From assembly GCA_951230915.1 (NCBI GenBank), contig OX579639.1, forward strand, positions 13,888,001-13,952,000: a DNA stretch of 64,000 nt. Reading direction: 5' to 3'. Both the position numbers and the translations under genes were made by a program. The notes under the pieces were generated by a model, which had not been told where the DNA came from, made no database searches, and saw nothing but the letters and a program-made list of their open reading frames with translations. The DNA is from Antitrichia curtipendula. Taxonomy: Eukaryota; Streptophyta; Bryopsida; Hypnales; Leucodontaceae. Shown here piece after piece: positions 25,383 to 38,084 of this stretch (its first letter is position 1; the number at the start of each line of letters is the position of its first letter).

Positions 25383-25817
25383 TTTTCCAATCAAGTGTCC
25401 AAATCAAAAGTTATACTACCTAAAAAAGTCCAAGCAATTTGAAAAATTAGGAAATCTTTTGTTAGATTCCACATATACATGTATATTATAGAATGCACTT
25501 GTCAGAAAAACATGCATAATGCAAAAATCTCACCCTAAGAATTCAATTTTGTTGACCTTGTTGAGCAAGGTTAGTAAAAATTTTTCTTCTTACTTCAATG
25601 CTATAATATATCAATACACGCCACTGGATATTTCAAGAGTAGTTAAAGATTTTGAATTTTTTTCCACATATTCCTATGGTAGTCTAATGTGGGTTACAAA
25701 TTTGTATGGTTAAAATTTTTAAAAATAGATAATTAATTTTCATTTTTTTTCTGACTAATCTAAATAGTGGCAATTTCTGACAATTTATATCCAAAATGTG
25801 CTCTAGTCCTTTAAGGG
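25219..25817. mobile_element. Possible 599-bp TTAA-flanked element (member 5)
   Basis: TTAA at 25,215-25,218 precedes CTCCAAAAAGACCAAGTGG, and CCTTTAAGGG precedes TTAA at 25,818-25,821. The inverted ends agree at about 9 of 14 positions. The right end is close to the family consensus CCCTTAAAGGAC. It contains a TA/T microsatellite (25,345-25,386). No empty site is available, so this is a weaker call. Confidence 0.4.
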
Positions 25818-25821
25818 TTAA

Positions 25822-27589
25822 GTTCATAGAATTTGTTTTTCTATAGTACACTCATTTTTTATTAAAGATTGGCAAAGTACATAGGAAAACTTTTTTTTAC
25901 ACTACACTCACTTCTTATTAACTCCTCATTGCTTGTTTGAGTTCAAATACATCATTGCTTTTGAAGTGTTATGTATCCAAATGTCACTAATTTATAGAGA
26001 TTTACAACCATGCAATCTTGTAGTGTACGTGTTGTAAATGATGTGAATCAAATTTGGAACCATTTAACCACGTAGATTGCAAGATTATAATGTTTTAGTG
26101 TTGAAAAAGGATGCTGAAATAATCCTAGCAACACATTTGCAGGTGAAACTATATTTCTAAACCTACTCAAATGAAAAAACTTTAAACTATAAAGTCATTC
26201 AAAACCAGCATACAAACACATTGGTGAAAGAAAATATCATTGAACTGACTCATCGTGTCTTCAAAATGGCTTTCAAATGTCAAAAACATAGCAAGAAAAG
26301 TTGCAAAAAAACCCACGTAAGGCTAAACGTCCTACTGAAATGCTTCTCAGTCATTGATAACCTTTTGGATTGATATGAATTTTAGCCACATAAACTAAAT
26401 TAGTATGTACAACTTTTCAAAAAATATTTTTTCGAAGCAAACATTGTATGAAGATGAAACAAACCGCCATAGTTCACTATAATCCAAAAAATGTCAAGAT
26501 TTTGAACTTCAAATTGCTCCCTAATACTCAAAACAACTTAGATTGACATGAAAATTTTACCACAATAACTAGACTTCAAGGGGAACATAATCCAACAAAT
26601 TTTTATTGAAAACAAACATTGGATGAAGGAGATACAAGCCCTCAAAGTTGCAGCCTTCAAATGCAATTTGGTGAACTCAAACTGAACCTATGAACTTCAA
26701 TTGGCTTCCAAGAAATTGGATTGATGTGAAAATTTTAGTACATAAACTAGAAGAGAGCACAAATTCCCAGTAAGTTTGATTGTCTGTGGACATCAAATAC
26801 AAAAGTTACAGCACTTTGAATTGGACTTGAAACTATGTGAGGACACTTTTGGTCCCCTTAAAGACAATGAGGAGTTAAAGATTGACAAGTTTCACAAGAA
26901 CAAACTTGGTATGAACTTCATTTAATTAGTTCATCTCAATTTCATAGCCAAATTGATAGAAGTTGTCCAAAATGATGATCCATTTTCAGCCATTAATTTG
27001 GAGTTAAGACCTCATGTACAATACAAGTCAAAAGTACTCTCAATGTCTTCAATTTAGTATGGTGACATGCCATAGGCCCATAGCCATTAGAAAATCTCAA
27101 GAAAATGAACAAATGAAAATCATCCTATCTACATTGTGATAGCCTTTGTCATTCAAAGGACAAAAATCGATTTTTGAGGGTTCTTTGACCATGTTCATCT
27201 CATTAGTACAAAATCACACAAAACACCAATTAGGCAACAATATACACTTTATAAATTAAAAAAAAAGGACAAACAAAAGCAGCCTGAACAAATGTTCTCT
27301 ACTAGCAATGGTGTCTTTCCACTAGGTTAGAGCAACCATGTGGCCATGTGAAGTCAACTTCGGAAGTCCTTTAGAATCCAATTTGTACAATATTACAAAA
27401 TTGAAGTAATGTACCTATTAACTAAACCTTTCTACATACATTCCTTCCCAATTGGCAAATGCTCCTACAGTCCTATTTTGCAACATGAAACGTCAACTGA
27501 CTTCCCTTTGAGGAAGCAAATTGAAAAATCAATGAGTCAACAGTTGGTGAAAGCGGCTCAAAATACATGTGAATGGCATGTAATACGTC
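25822..27589. other. AT-rich intergenic sequence, no gene recognised
   Basis: No convincing coding region or element ends are seen here. It includes the region downstream of the minus-strand TOPLESS-like gene, and therefore its presumed 3' untranslated sequence and polyadenylation signals, which could not be pinned down. Confidence 0.4.
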
Positions 27590-30500
27590 TTACAACTGCA
27601 GATAGGGCAATATTGTCAACGTACCCCATTCCTCTTCTGATTTCAAAGGCTCAATCACTTGAACACTCCCATCACTTAAGCCCAATGCAAATTGATTGGG
27701 CTTTTTTGGATGTGCAGCAATCACCAGTGGATACACAATAGACCTGACAAAAACACGGCTCCTCTTAGTATTTCAGAAACTTGACTTTACATAAATCTCT
27801 AGTACAAAATGGAGGAAAGTGGATGAGCTTTCTGACCTTTGCTGATATGCTCTACTCATGCTTTGATAAGATGCATATGTAAATGACTGTGATAATAGTT
27901 CAGCATATGTACGTACCCACTAACACCTTGAGGAATGTAAACCGACGGAGCAAGCTGGCAACGCGGTAGTAACCTATCCGCATCGAAGATAGCAACAGAA
28001 CCATCAACAAATCCCGCAAAGACAAGCTCGCCATCACACGAGTAGGCGGCATTTGAAAGAGGTGCCCAACATCGACTTTGGCGCACCCACTGCATATGCA
28101 CCCAACACACCAAAACGATGTAAGCAAAATGCCAGCACTGGCTGTAAAACCAGCTCGACAGCCTGCATATCACAAAACCTTTAGAATCTAGAATATGGAT
28201 TATCCAACGAGACCTGAAATATTTAGTATATTGAAACCTCAAGAGATACTTGTACTCAAAAGCACCGACAAGGGACCTGTTCAATTTAAACTCATCCATA
28301 TTCTTCGCACAAGTCTGGAAAAGAAGAAAGAAACAACTGGCAAACAAAGCTTACATGGAAAGTACATTGCACCCAATCAAAACTGACCTGGTGGAGGCAG
28401 CCAAACTCGATAGCATCATAAATGGCCAATTGTGACTCATGTACAACGAGGAACCTCACTTGGTCACAGTGGAATTCAATGTGTATGTCACCCTTGAACT
28501 GCGAACTCCCGCCTGAATCTACTCGCACAGGTTGGGTACAACGTTTTTTCCATGTCTCTGTACTCCACAGACATAACTGCCATCCAAAAATCATCAGAGC
28601 ATGCACCGTGCCAGATTGGAGGTACCAAACAATGTGCACTTCCAAAATGTGGTCAAAGCAAATCCTCCGCGTGTGGGAATCATAAGAGGTATACGATGAT
28701 CACTTGACTTAGTGAAATGCAAAAACGTCACATTTCTATTGCAACCCTATTAGATGCTGACGTGATTATGCAGATACCTGCGCATCCGCCCCAGCTGATA
28801 CTAGCACATTACAAGTGCTGGAAAAAGCCAAGCTGGTGATCCTCTCTTGGTGTCCTTGTAAATTGGCCATCACCTGCTCAAGAAGTGGAGAAATAAATCT
28901 TAAAAAAACACAATAGAAGCAATCGCTTCATACTGGTTATGAGACATGTCAAACGATACACAAGATGATGTACACGGATCAAAGTTACATATCTGTGTTC
29001 AAACACAAGATGAATATCAAAATCAAGGGTGAAACGATTGATTTGAGGATGGAGGAAATTAAAGTACAGACCTTATCCACGCGTAAATTATATATCCGGA
29101 TGGTAGAGTCCTCCATCCCAACAGCAATGATGTTGTTGTCTCGAGGGAAGAATACTAGGAATGTAACAGCTGGTGACGGTGCCATACACCTCATCATAAC
29201 CTGATGCAAAAGTTCGCAACACTAAGTCAATGTGTGAACGAGAACAAGGAATATTTATTGCACGATGCACATTTTAGCCTACAAATCCTAGATGGCTGTG
29301 CCCTCTATTTTCTGATCTCGCCAACATTGCAACATATTGCAGGTAGGCTTTTTGTCTAGTTTTCAGGTGTAGTGCGAAAAATCAATAACAACAAAGTTAA
29401 AAATCGGAGCCTACTAACATGCCGTCTGCCACCCTTAGTGCTTACCTTGAATGTCATAATATTGAAAAGAGACACCATACCCCCTGAGGCTGATACAATA
29501 TATGAATCATTCTTCGAGAGTGCAATGCAATGCATTGCTTCCTCAGGATTGATATCAATAATATCATTAGTCAAAAGCATACCATGTAGAGGTTGCCACA
29601 ATAGGGGTGGGACGCTTGCAGTAGCCTGCCAAATTGAGATTCCACAACAGAAGCTCATAAATCAATTGACAAGCACCACTAGTAACGTTCAAACAGACTC
29701 TCAGCATATTACTGTCAAGAGGTTCGCATCAAGACTTCCAGTCCTTGGTTTACTAAACATCTTAGCATTACTTTGCAAACAATGCTAAAAAGTAAGGAGA
29801 GACTAAAAGCAATTTGACATGAAAAGTACACTTAGCCATGCATAGACTTGATCTCATAGGAATATGATGTAACGCACACCTTGCCAGACGGATTTCGTAT
29901 ATTTGCAAGCCATTTCCAAAGCTTGTGGACAGCATTGGATCCGAGTGCAAGCAAATTATTTCCAGAATTTGTGTACATCAGTCTCCTGATCTATGGCAAT
30001 CAGATGCATCCATAAGTGCGTTCAATCCCATGTATAAAAAAAAAAGCAATGTCAAAGTCAAGCTCTACTTTCATTGCACAACAATTATTGTTTAACAGCT
30101 CTCAACAATTTTGGCTCAATGTGCAGATCTCACGCTCAGTCACAGTAATGGAAATACTAGAGATTTACCTTGTTTGGCCGTTGGGGGTCCGTCAGTCTCA
30201 TCGAACGGCATTGGGTAGAATCGTGGATCTTGAGCATCACACGATCAAACACGAGTTCCAGCAGCGGCACAGGCAGGTTTCCCCACAACAAAGGATCCAT
30301 TACCTCTAAATGCTCGCCATACTGAAAGCGAATCCCACCCTTCAATACAGCTCGTCGCTTGGCTTTAACATCAGCCCTAACCAAATGATCTGATAAAACT
30401 TTTCTTTTGCCTTTCGGGTCATCTTCCAATAGAGCTCTACGCTGGGGTTCCACACAAGAACCAACAACCACCTCAACATCGGCTATCAGCTTTCCTACGG

Positions 30501-30633
30501 CCGTCCCCATAATGCGAGAAACTTGGAGGAGGATATCCTCACCAACTATCCCATCCTCAACTTCTTTCAAAAGCACCAGAGAATCCTTATAGGTCTGCAA
30601 GAGATGACGAATCGTCTGCGAAGCTCTCTCCAT
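27590..30633 (-). CDS. Chimeric TOPLESS/TPR C-terminal WD40 protein with F-box-like N-terminus
   Basis: Eight exons join into one open frame of about 498 codons: 30633-30169, 29990-29880, 29625-29446, 29200-29072, 28873-28778, 28576-28388, 28089-27917 and 27743-27590. Every intron begins GT and ends AG and all phases fit. Exons 2-8 encode the second seven-bladed WD40 propeller of a TOPLESS-related corepressor, with signature strings such as YTNSGNNLLALGSNAVHKLW, CIALSKNDSY, DNNIIAVGMEDST, GADAQ, FLVVHESQLAIYD and GLSDGSVQVIEP. TOPLESS proteins are usually about 1,100 residues; the LisH/CTLH domain and first propeller are absent. Exon 1 instead gives about 135 unrelated residues ending in MDPLLWGNLPVPLLELVFDR, like the first half of an F-box, then joins TPL-like STQCRSM. 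The frame is open 30 codons upstream of the ATG, after a possible acceptor at 30,724, so an extra 5' exon is possible. The C-terminus past EEEWG may be spliced differently. No disabling mutation is seen. Confidence 0.75.
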
Positions 30634-31769
30634 CTCTACAGGGCATCCAAAATTAAATGCTAGGCTCTTGTCACTCGCTAGAGCCCCACGTACAAAGCTC
30701 CAACATGTCCTGTTCCACTCTCTCTAACAAGTGAGACTAAGATGCACAGAGAAATGGATCCACAGTCACAAATGCACCAATTTTTGCACGCGGCTCCCTG
30801 AATACCATGACTCTCTAAAACTTTGCAGTCCAAATGTTGTAATTGCGTGACATCTCTAAACTTTCGGGGTCGAAATCTGCAAAGCTTATCTACGGGATAT
30901 CTCTAAACTGTAACTGTGCAGTCGAAACTTCTCTACGACACATAATACTTCTCTCTAAATTGAAGCCACGAAAGTCAGCACTACCGGGCCATCTGCAGAC
31001 CCTGCCAAAAAAATTGCACAGGAATTAGAATCCAAAAACAATGCTTAAGCATGTAGGCACTTCGATACACCACCGTCACCAATATCGCAGTGAAACTGCA
31101 GCTGACGCATATTTCCTGGATTCTGCTAGAATCTGAACACACTAAACCCTAAATCCAGAAGTCACATACCCATGGATGGAAAAACATGCAGAAATCACAC
31201 AACTAGGGTACGGAAAAAGGAAAAAACTACACTAGACATAAAGAAAACAAAGCTCAATGTCCAGAAGTGAAGAACCAGGATGTAAACAAAAAATTGCAGC
31301 AAAAGCCAACCCTTAAAGGACCAAGAGGTCCAAATTTAAACCTCACCGTTTTGAGTAGCACATACATGGACTTCCTTTTCTCCAATTGTATTTCTTTACA
31401 GACCAAAACATGCAACACTCTTCAGTGATCTGAAACATGATTTCTAGTGATAAGAAACATGTCCCCATTTGTATTATTGATGTTCACAATCGAGGGCATC
31501 ACTTGAACAGCATGAATCCGTGGCCTTTCAGGTGTTAACAGAGGAACGAAATGGTCGGTAACGTGCAATTTACTGCTAGAGTTCGAAAGTTTACCGACAC
31601 ATGGACAAAGCCGACCGCTGTTGCAGTGTCTACAACAAGTTGTTCACGGCGACAATGTTTCGGCATGGACTCCAACAAAGTCCATTTTCGGTAACGGAGT
31701 CAAGATGATGTTTCTGCTTGCACCTGCTTCGCTCAAACAATAAGGAAACAGGGAATACTAAACCCTAAT
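30634..31769. promoter_or_regulatory. Upstream region of the TOPLESS-like gene
   Basis: This region should hold the minus-strand promoter and leader. A pyrimidine-rich tract ending in AG at 30,724 (minus) could be an acceptor. A telo-box-like AAACCCTAA (31,144-31,152), a motif common near plant transcription starts, is present. CCCTTAAAGGACCAAG at about 31,311 resembles one end of the TTAA family. No TATA box could be assigned. Confidence 0.3.
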
Positions 31770-32092
31770 TTGAATTGGAACTCTCCAACTCACGATCGTC
31801 ACTCCCTCTCCTTCCCAACACCGACGCCACCGAAGCTCTCGTCCACAGGAAGCACGACGAAGTTGGCATTTGAGCATTTGCAGAGATCGGAAGGCAGCAA
31901 AGAGTGGGAGCTCGAAACCCTAAAGTTGCCACTCTCTTCTGCTCATGTACTGTACTTCATGGGTAATCAGTATGTCGTTGTAGTGGCGTTTTTTGCGTCC
32001 AAATGGAAGGTAGAAGCACACAAAACCGTCACTTTGGCTGACCCTCCCAGGTGCCCAAGGTGTGAATTGGCCCCTCATGCCCCAGTCAAGGG
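31770..32092 (+). other. Possible 5' exon of an unrecognised plus-strand gene
   Basis: This stretch is GC-richer than its surroundings, contains two AAACCCTA motifs and an open frame that ends with PRCPRCELAPHAPVKG just before GGTAAATG, a possible donor. The frame lacks an early ATG and no domain is recognised. It may be an untranslated or degenerate exon lying head-to-head with the TOPLESS-like gene. Confidence 0.2.
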
Positions 32093-35000
32093 TAAATGTA
32101 AAAAATTGTCACCTATTTTGTGCTGCATTAAATTTTTTTTTTTTTTTTTTTTGACACAAGCGACACACTGCGGTTTTCATCAAGGCTGATTTCACACAAG
32201 GTTAAGAACTTGTTGTTGCCAAGTATCAAACCCGCAACCACACCATTCGATTTGGATACCTCACAACCATCACCTGGTAGTTTAGGGTCATCTCGGACTA
32301 GCTGCGTTAATTTTGCATTTCTTCACCTCCTCCATCTAATTTGGGGCATCTCATTCAAAATAAGAATTTAAAATTTTCAAATATTATTAAGAGTGGCAAA
32401 TAAAAATTTCCTAAGTGTTTTCCCAAGGGGTGGACTGTTGGGGGAATGAAGGGGTCAATTTACCTAGGCCCTCTTAGATGGTTTGTGAGAGCCGTAACAT
32501 TGCTAAACCAAGTGAGGTGCCTCCCCCCAAGTGGAGGTATAATTCCCTCCAAGATACCTCGGGGGAGTATTAAGTTATAATGCTCCAAATCTGATCGGTT
32601 ATGTTCAAAATATGATTCTCTGAGTTGTTAGACTTGAGAAATTCATTGGATGGGAGGGCTCTTGATTTGGGGGGAGCAAAAGGGACTCCCCCAACAGAGG
32701 TGAACAATGTTATGGCATTGCTACCATTTCTCACCAAATTGATCCATCAAATGTTGCTTGCTAGGCTCAATTCAATTGTTTTGTCCCTTCCATGTGCCTA
32801 TACATGCCCTACTCTTGCTCCTCATTCCCATTGTGCTAAGGCATTAAGGTAAAAATACCTATTGTAAAAGTAACACTTTTTATGATCCCACTATCTTGTA
32901 GGTTGAATGATCAAACAAAATTGATGAGATTATTAGCCAATTTGATGAGAAATGCAACCCAAGTGGTATCATGATTTTGCGTTGCTCTAGTAATATTTTA
33001 CAAATTTTTTAGGTTGAGAATGTAAAATAGCCTATACAAAATACTAGACTCATCTTGAATGGACCCCCTTCAAGCACAAAATGTCTCAACTTTCATTAAT
33101 TGATTCAATAACCCTTTTACCTCTCACTAATTGCATTTGAAAAGTTGTGGTTTTGAGTCATAGAAGAAATCATTCACAGTCATTTTCTTGGTATTGAAGA
33201 ACAGAAAATGTTGCAATTAGGTGTTTCAACCTTATTCATGCATTGTACATGTACTATCCTTGTAGTCAAGGGCCACCACATTTTTTGCATGTTGGATGAT
33301 TGCAACAATGAATGTAAAATCTATGGCCATTGCCAAAATGATGATCAATACTCCAAAATTCTATACCAAGTTCATTTTTTAGAGTAGATGGCTAATTTTT
33401 TAGCTCCTTGTATAAGAATAGAGCAACATTACAACCCGGGCACGCTAGAAATTAGTTGGGCCAATTCTAGCATGTAAAAGTGGCAATGCACTAATATTCT
33501 TAAACTTCAAGGTAAGGAACACTTTGCTACCAATGAATCAAGGCTCCTTTTATTACAAAAAAATTGTTGAATTTAAACTTGTCCATGAATTGTGGACCAT
33601 TGTACCATGGATACTTTTCTTATATTGCTATTGTAGAAAGACCATAGCCTCCCTACTCAAGAATGTTATGGTGGTCCAATGATTATTATTGTTGGGTAAA
33701 GTACGTTAGTCTTGTTGAGTGAAAAAAACAAAACACTAGTCGTTTCAAATTTTTAGACATTCACATGATATTTTATAAATTTGAAAGTTGAAAATATAGG
33801 ATAAATATTTATCAATTTTACTAGACTCCCTTTAAATAGATACTCTTGAAGTATAAAATGCATCTACTCCCATTAAGGATTTTTAAAAATTCTTCAACTT
33901 TCATTGACTGTTCTTAAGTATTTGTGGTGGTTTTGGATCATGAATGAAAGTGGACATTTAAGGTTCAAATGTAGGTGGCGCAAAATATTGTAGTGATGTC
34001 ATGATGTAGGTTGTCTACTAGTTGAAGTAGGCATTTTCATATGTTAAAGGATGTATATAATGTTGGAAGCTCTTATTAGTTATTCTTTTTAGTTGTCGGA
34101 TGATAAATTTTTGATTAGTAGTTGATTGATGTTAGATTCATGAGAGGTTGGGATTAAGCTAGCCTTGTAGGATTGTGGTTGGCTACTTAGAGGCAAAGAT
34201 TGATTTTTTTGTCTCCCTCTAGGTCCTTAGAAGATTTAAGATGTAGAATATACTTCGGTGCTAAATTATACATTTGTTGATGATTTATTATTGAAGGAAA
34301 CATTGATATGAGGAATTTTGGGGTTTATGTTTTGATGAAGCATTGGATCAAGGCAAAATTTTGGATTTGAATTTATTGATAGTTGATTTGGCATATCATC
34401 AATTTTCAAACTTAGATCTATTATAAAGAAAGAGATATGGTGCTTCAAAGTAGGGGTGTTTGAAATTTAAGGTAACCAAAAAGGTGTAATTAGGAGTTTT
34501 AATCTTATTGAAATTTTGTGATATAGCTATGAAACTAAGAAAATATTATTTTTAACTTATCTACTACTTTATATCAAAATGGATATGGGATCTACAAATT
34601 ATGTACAAAATACAATTAGGATGTAGAAGGTATGACTTGGCAAAAAATCAATAGTAGGAATATGTCCATCCAAATTGGACAATAACTTAGATTGAGGTGA
34701 AAACTGATATGTGAATAGTTGACAAGTTGATCTACATTGTCATGAAGTTTCAAAACATTTGAAGTCATTGTCCATCATTTTTGCTAGGTCAAAGTTGCTT
34801 ATGACACTTTCTAGGTTATCAAGAAAATTATACGATAAGGAACTCTAAACTTATAAATGAAATAATATTTGGATTTATTGTTGAAATCATGCATTGCTAA
34901 TAGAAATTGATTTTCTATAAGTTTAGATCTACCAAACAATTATGACTATTTTTGTGGGCTTACTGGCCATGGTTCTTTGAGCTTGTCACACTTTGATTCT

Positions 35001-36312
35001 CTATAGAATAAACAATTGGTATTGTTTTTTCTTGGATTAGATTTAAGGCAAATGATAGAAATACATAAGAACTAACTAATATCAAATATTATTAATTTCA
35101 ATTGTTTGTTCTAAACCACATCAACATAAGGAATTTGGTGACTTAGTGAGGTCTAAGAGACAAGGGTCATTGCAAGAAAAACTTGCCGTTTTGGGCTCAA
35201 AACGGTCTAATATTACGAGTATAAAGGCTTTTGGAATAAACTTAAAAAAATAAAAATAAAATGTGAAGAATTTGTAAAGCATTCAAAATAATAGTATACA
35301 TGTGAAAATTTAGGCCTAAAAAAATTTATCTACAAAAGTTATGTACAAAAAAATAGTGATAGATAATGCAAAAAAATAGATACTTTGGTATTTGATTTTT
35401 TTTAAATGGTAAAAAATAAAAAAATAAACACTAAAATATTCAATTTTTTCTAACTCAAAGATACTTTTTCTCAACCATTTGCATCTTTGAAAAAATAAAT
35501 TGTGTTCTCTACATGTGCGCAAAGGTAGTGCACTTTGAGCACATGTGGAAGGTGGATAATTTATTATTTTTAAAAAACTTCTTTATATACTTTTGTAATT
35601 TTAGTAGAAGTCCTTGTAGAATAATTTTGACCTTTAAATTTGCAATTTTGGGTTGGAAATAGTACTAACCCACCCAACCCCCAGTGGCTAAGGTAGACAT
35701 CCAATTGGGTGCAATTTAAAAATACAAAAAAAAGTGTAAGTATGTACCTACAACCATTTGAAGATGTTTATAACATAGATATCTCATATAATATAGATAT
35801 CTATAACATAGAAACCTATAGTCATAGAAGAACACGTCTATAATATAGACTTCTACATTCATGGATTCATAGATTCTATGTCCACATGCTAGCACTTCCA
35901 ATTTCATGGGACAAAATGGAGTTTGGATAGTTTCCTACGATCTCAATTTTTGTTGTGATTTTTGAAGTTTTATTTTAAAATAAAAAAACACATTAGCTTT
36001 TTATGAAACATGATTTTTATTTCAATTGGTACTTGAAAGTAAAAGTTATGCCGCCCTAGGCTAAAACGGATTTTTTCAAATAACAAAATCCCCCCATAGA
36101 AAGTCAAAATAAATTTTATATAATTCTCATAGAAAATATTTTTTGTCTATATGAAAAGATTTAATTCATTCTATTTGGATTAGTGATAAGAAAATTAACC
36201 CCTAAATGCCTAAGCCTTTCTACGTGTATTTTGACTATAAAGATAGAGCATAGGCTTATAGTCATCTCTAATGAAGAATTTTTTTTTTTTCAAAATCTAA
36301 CCATATAGATGT
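32093..36312. other. AT-rich intergenic region, no gene recognised
   Basis: Begins with a poly-T tract (about 32,140-32,152). Both strands were checked for continuation of the RpoT gene whose exon 2 ends at 37,161; no RNA-polymerase palm or fingers sequence was recognised. Only short, low-complexity frames are present. Confidence 0.45.
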
Positions 36313-36316
36313 TTAA

Positions 36317-36605
36317 CCCCTAAAGGACCAGGATGCGTTTTTGGGCAGTATAGAAATTTTGGCAGGTAACTTGTGACTTGAGATTTTCATATTTTTGGCT
36401 AAAATTTTAATGAAAGTTGTATGCAAGGAATATCTTTATATGCACTAAATTTCATGACATTTGGAAATACAAGTCAAAAGTTATGGCCTAGTATATTACT
36501 TTTTTCTCTAGCTGGGCAGTTCGGGCAGGTAAAAAAAATCACTTTTTTCATAAATAAAAATTTGAAATTGGTTTTCTAGAATGTTATATGTATATATATA
36601 TATAT
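36317..36605 (+). mobile_element. Truncated TTAA-family end (member 4)
   Basis: After TTAA (36,313-36,316) the sequence CCCCTAAAGGACCAGGATGC and the following 250 bases parallel 18,386-18,650. The similarity stops at a TA microsatellite near 36,590-36,605. The opposite end is missing, so it is a relic. Confidence 0.5.
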
Positions 36606-36651
36606 AAAACACATATGTATCACGCTTGGTGACACGCGAAACAAAACGTTG

Positions 36652-37085
36652 CACTAGAAGAAAATCGTGTCCGGCACAACCGACTACTATGCAACTAGTG
36701 TCCTATACAACTATCCTGCAACTATAATCCTCTCTATATGCACCAAATTTGACAACTAGATTGTTTAGTCGCAAAATAGTCGTAGAATGAAGTGTAAGGT
36801 TACAGGATTGTAACAGAGTTGGCAATTAGAATTACTGTGAGGTATTCTACATCCAGTTTCATCACAATTGTCGATGTGGACAATTGTACGCATCGTAGAG
36901 TCCACTGTGGCAAACCACAACCGCATATTATCTAAATTTGACCACAATTCGACTAGAAAACGACTAGAAAACAACTAGTTTGCGACTAGAAACAACTATA
37001 GTTTGACTAGAAAATGACTAGACTGCAACTAGAAAACAACTATAGTCCGACTAAAAAACGACTAGATTGCAACTAGAAACAACTA
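36652..37085 (+). mobile_element. CACTA-like terminus with ACTAGAAA subterminal repeats
   Basis: The sequence starts CACTAGAAGAAAATCG, typical of a CACTA 5' end. It is followed by a dense array of short units of the type CGACTAGAAAAC / GCAACTAGAAAC, most crowded at 36,940-37,095. CACTA elements carry such subterminal arrays as transposase-binding sites. No matching inverted end or duplication was found before the RpoT exon at 37,161, so this is probably a fragment in what was RpoT intron 2. It differs in sequence from the large CACTA element at 38,052. Confidence 0.5.
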
Positions 37086-37262
37086 GAATTTGTAAATGAC
37101 AACTCTGTTATAGAAAACGCTAAAATTAACAGATATAAAGCTAGAGTTTTAAAAGAAAACCTCTTGCTCCACAACTTCTCCGATCTGCAGAGCTGCATGA
37201 AGCACTTTCACACATCCATGCTCTTGATCGCTCATCAGGAGACTCATCAGACGATGCATTGT

Positions 37263-37826
37263 CTCGGGGAGGTCACTTAGCTCTACTACAACAAACCACG
37301 TGCGAGCAAGTGGTTTCTAATAAACTATAATTTCAACCTAAAATTTTGAGCATTGTTTAATAATGACTATAGGTTTCTATTGCCAAAATTTCAAACTCAA
37401 ATAAAATATGAAATGATTTCTAGAAGAGGTTGAAAATGAACTAAAATGACATGTTTTTCAACTAAAAAAATTATAGAGAACACATTTAGATGACCATTGA
37501 ATCAATATTCAACTCAAAATGAGTTTTCAATAGAGAGTTGTTTTTAGGAATTTTTTGTTCAATTTTTAGACGATTTTTTCCTATATAATATAGGGGTGTG
37601 AAAGTTATTTTTCAGTTCTATAGTGTATCTTTTTACTTCAAAAATTTGTAACTAATTATCATTAACAAATAAAAATATCAATAATTCAAAATATAAACTT
37701 TCAAAGTAGGAAAATCTATTCATATTTTTTTAATTTTGTTTTATTTAAAATTCAAAAAGTAAATAGGGGGTCCAAAGTTTTGATCGCACGTGGTTTCTAA
37801 TGGACATTCTAAGTGACCTCCCTGAG
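37263..37826. mobile_element. 564-bp hAT-like MITE inside RpoT exon 2
   Basis: The ends CTCGGGGAGGTCACTTAG and CTAAGTGACCTCCCTGAG are inverted copies (17 of 18). They are flanked by the 8-base duplication TGCATTGT (37,255-37,262 and 37,827-37,834). A second inverted block containing AAACCACGTGCGA lies further in on each side. Removing the element and one duplication restores an in-frame RpoT exon, which proves the insertion point. Eight-base duplications point to hAT, although the terminal CTC is not the usual hAT CAGGG start. No coding sequence. Confidence 0.85.
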
Positions 37827-38051
37827 TGCATTGTAATGACGGCGAGCATGTCCACTGGAAGCTTCGCCATGAACGGCCCGTAAACAGCACGGTGTTCTCT
37901 GAAGTTGCGCTCATCGTAATCTCGTTGCTCTTGAGCAATAGCATCCCTGCAATCAAGTGACGAAAGTTCACGCAAATATTTAACCTTAGACCTCAGTCGG
38001 GAACCGTATATACATGCACGTATTTTACTCTGTAGAATACGAAAATGTATA

Positions 38052-38072
38052 CACTAGTAAAAAAAGGGCTGT
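38052..38072 (+). repeat. Left terminal inverted repeat of CACTA element
   Basis: Twenty-one bases beginning CACTAGTAAAAAAAGGG, identical to the inverted right terminus. The next base differs. Confidence 0.97.
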
Positions 38073-38084
38073 TTTGTAACCACT

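Noticed and set aside
37741..37975. Minus-strand 76-codon frames treated as stand-alone genes
   Set aside because: One frame is RpoT exon 2 running into the inserted MITE; the other is its out-of-frame shadow.
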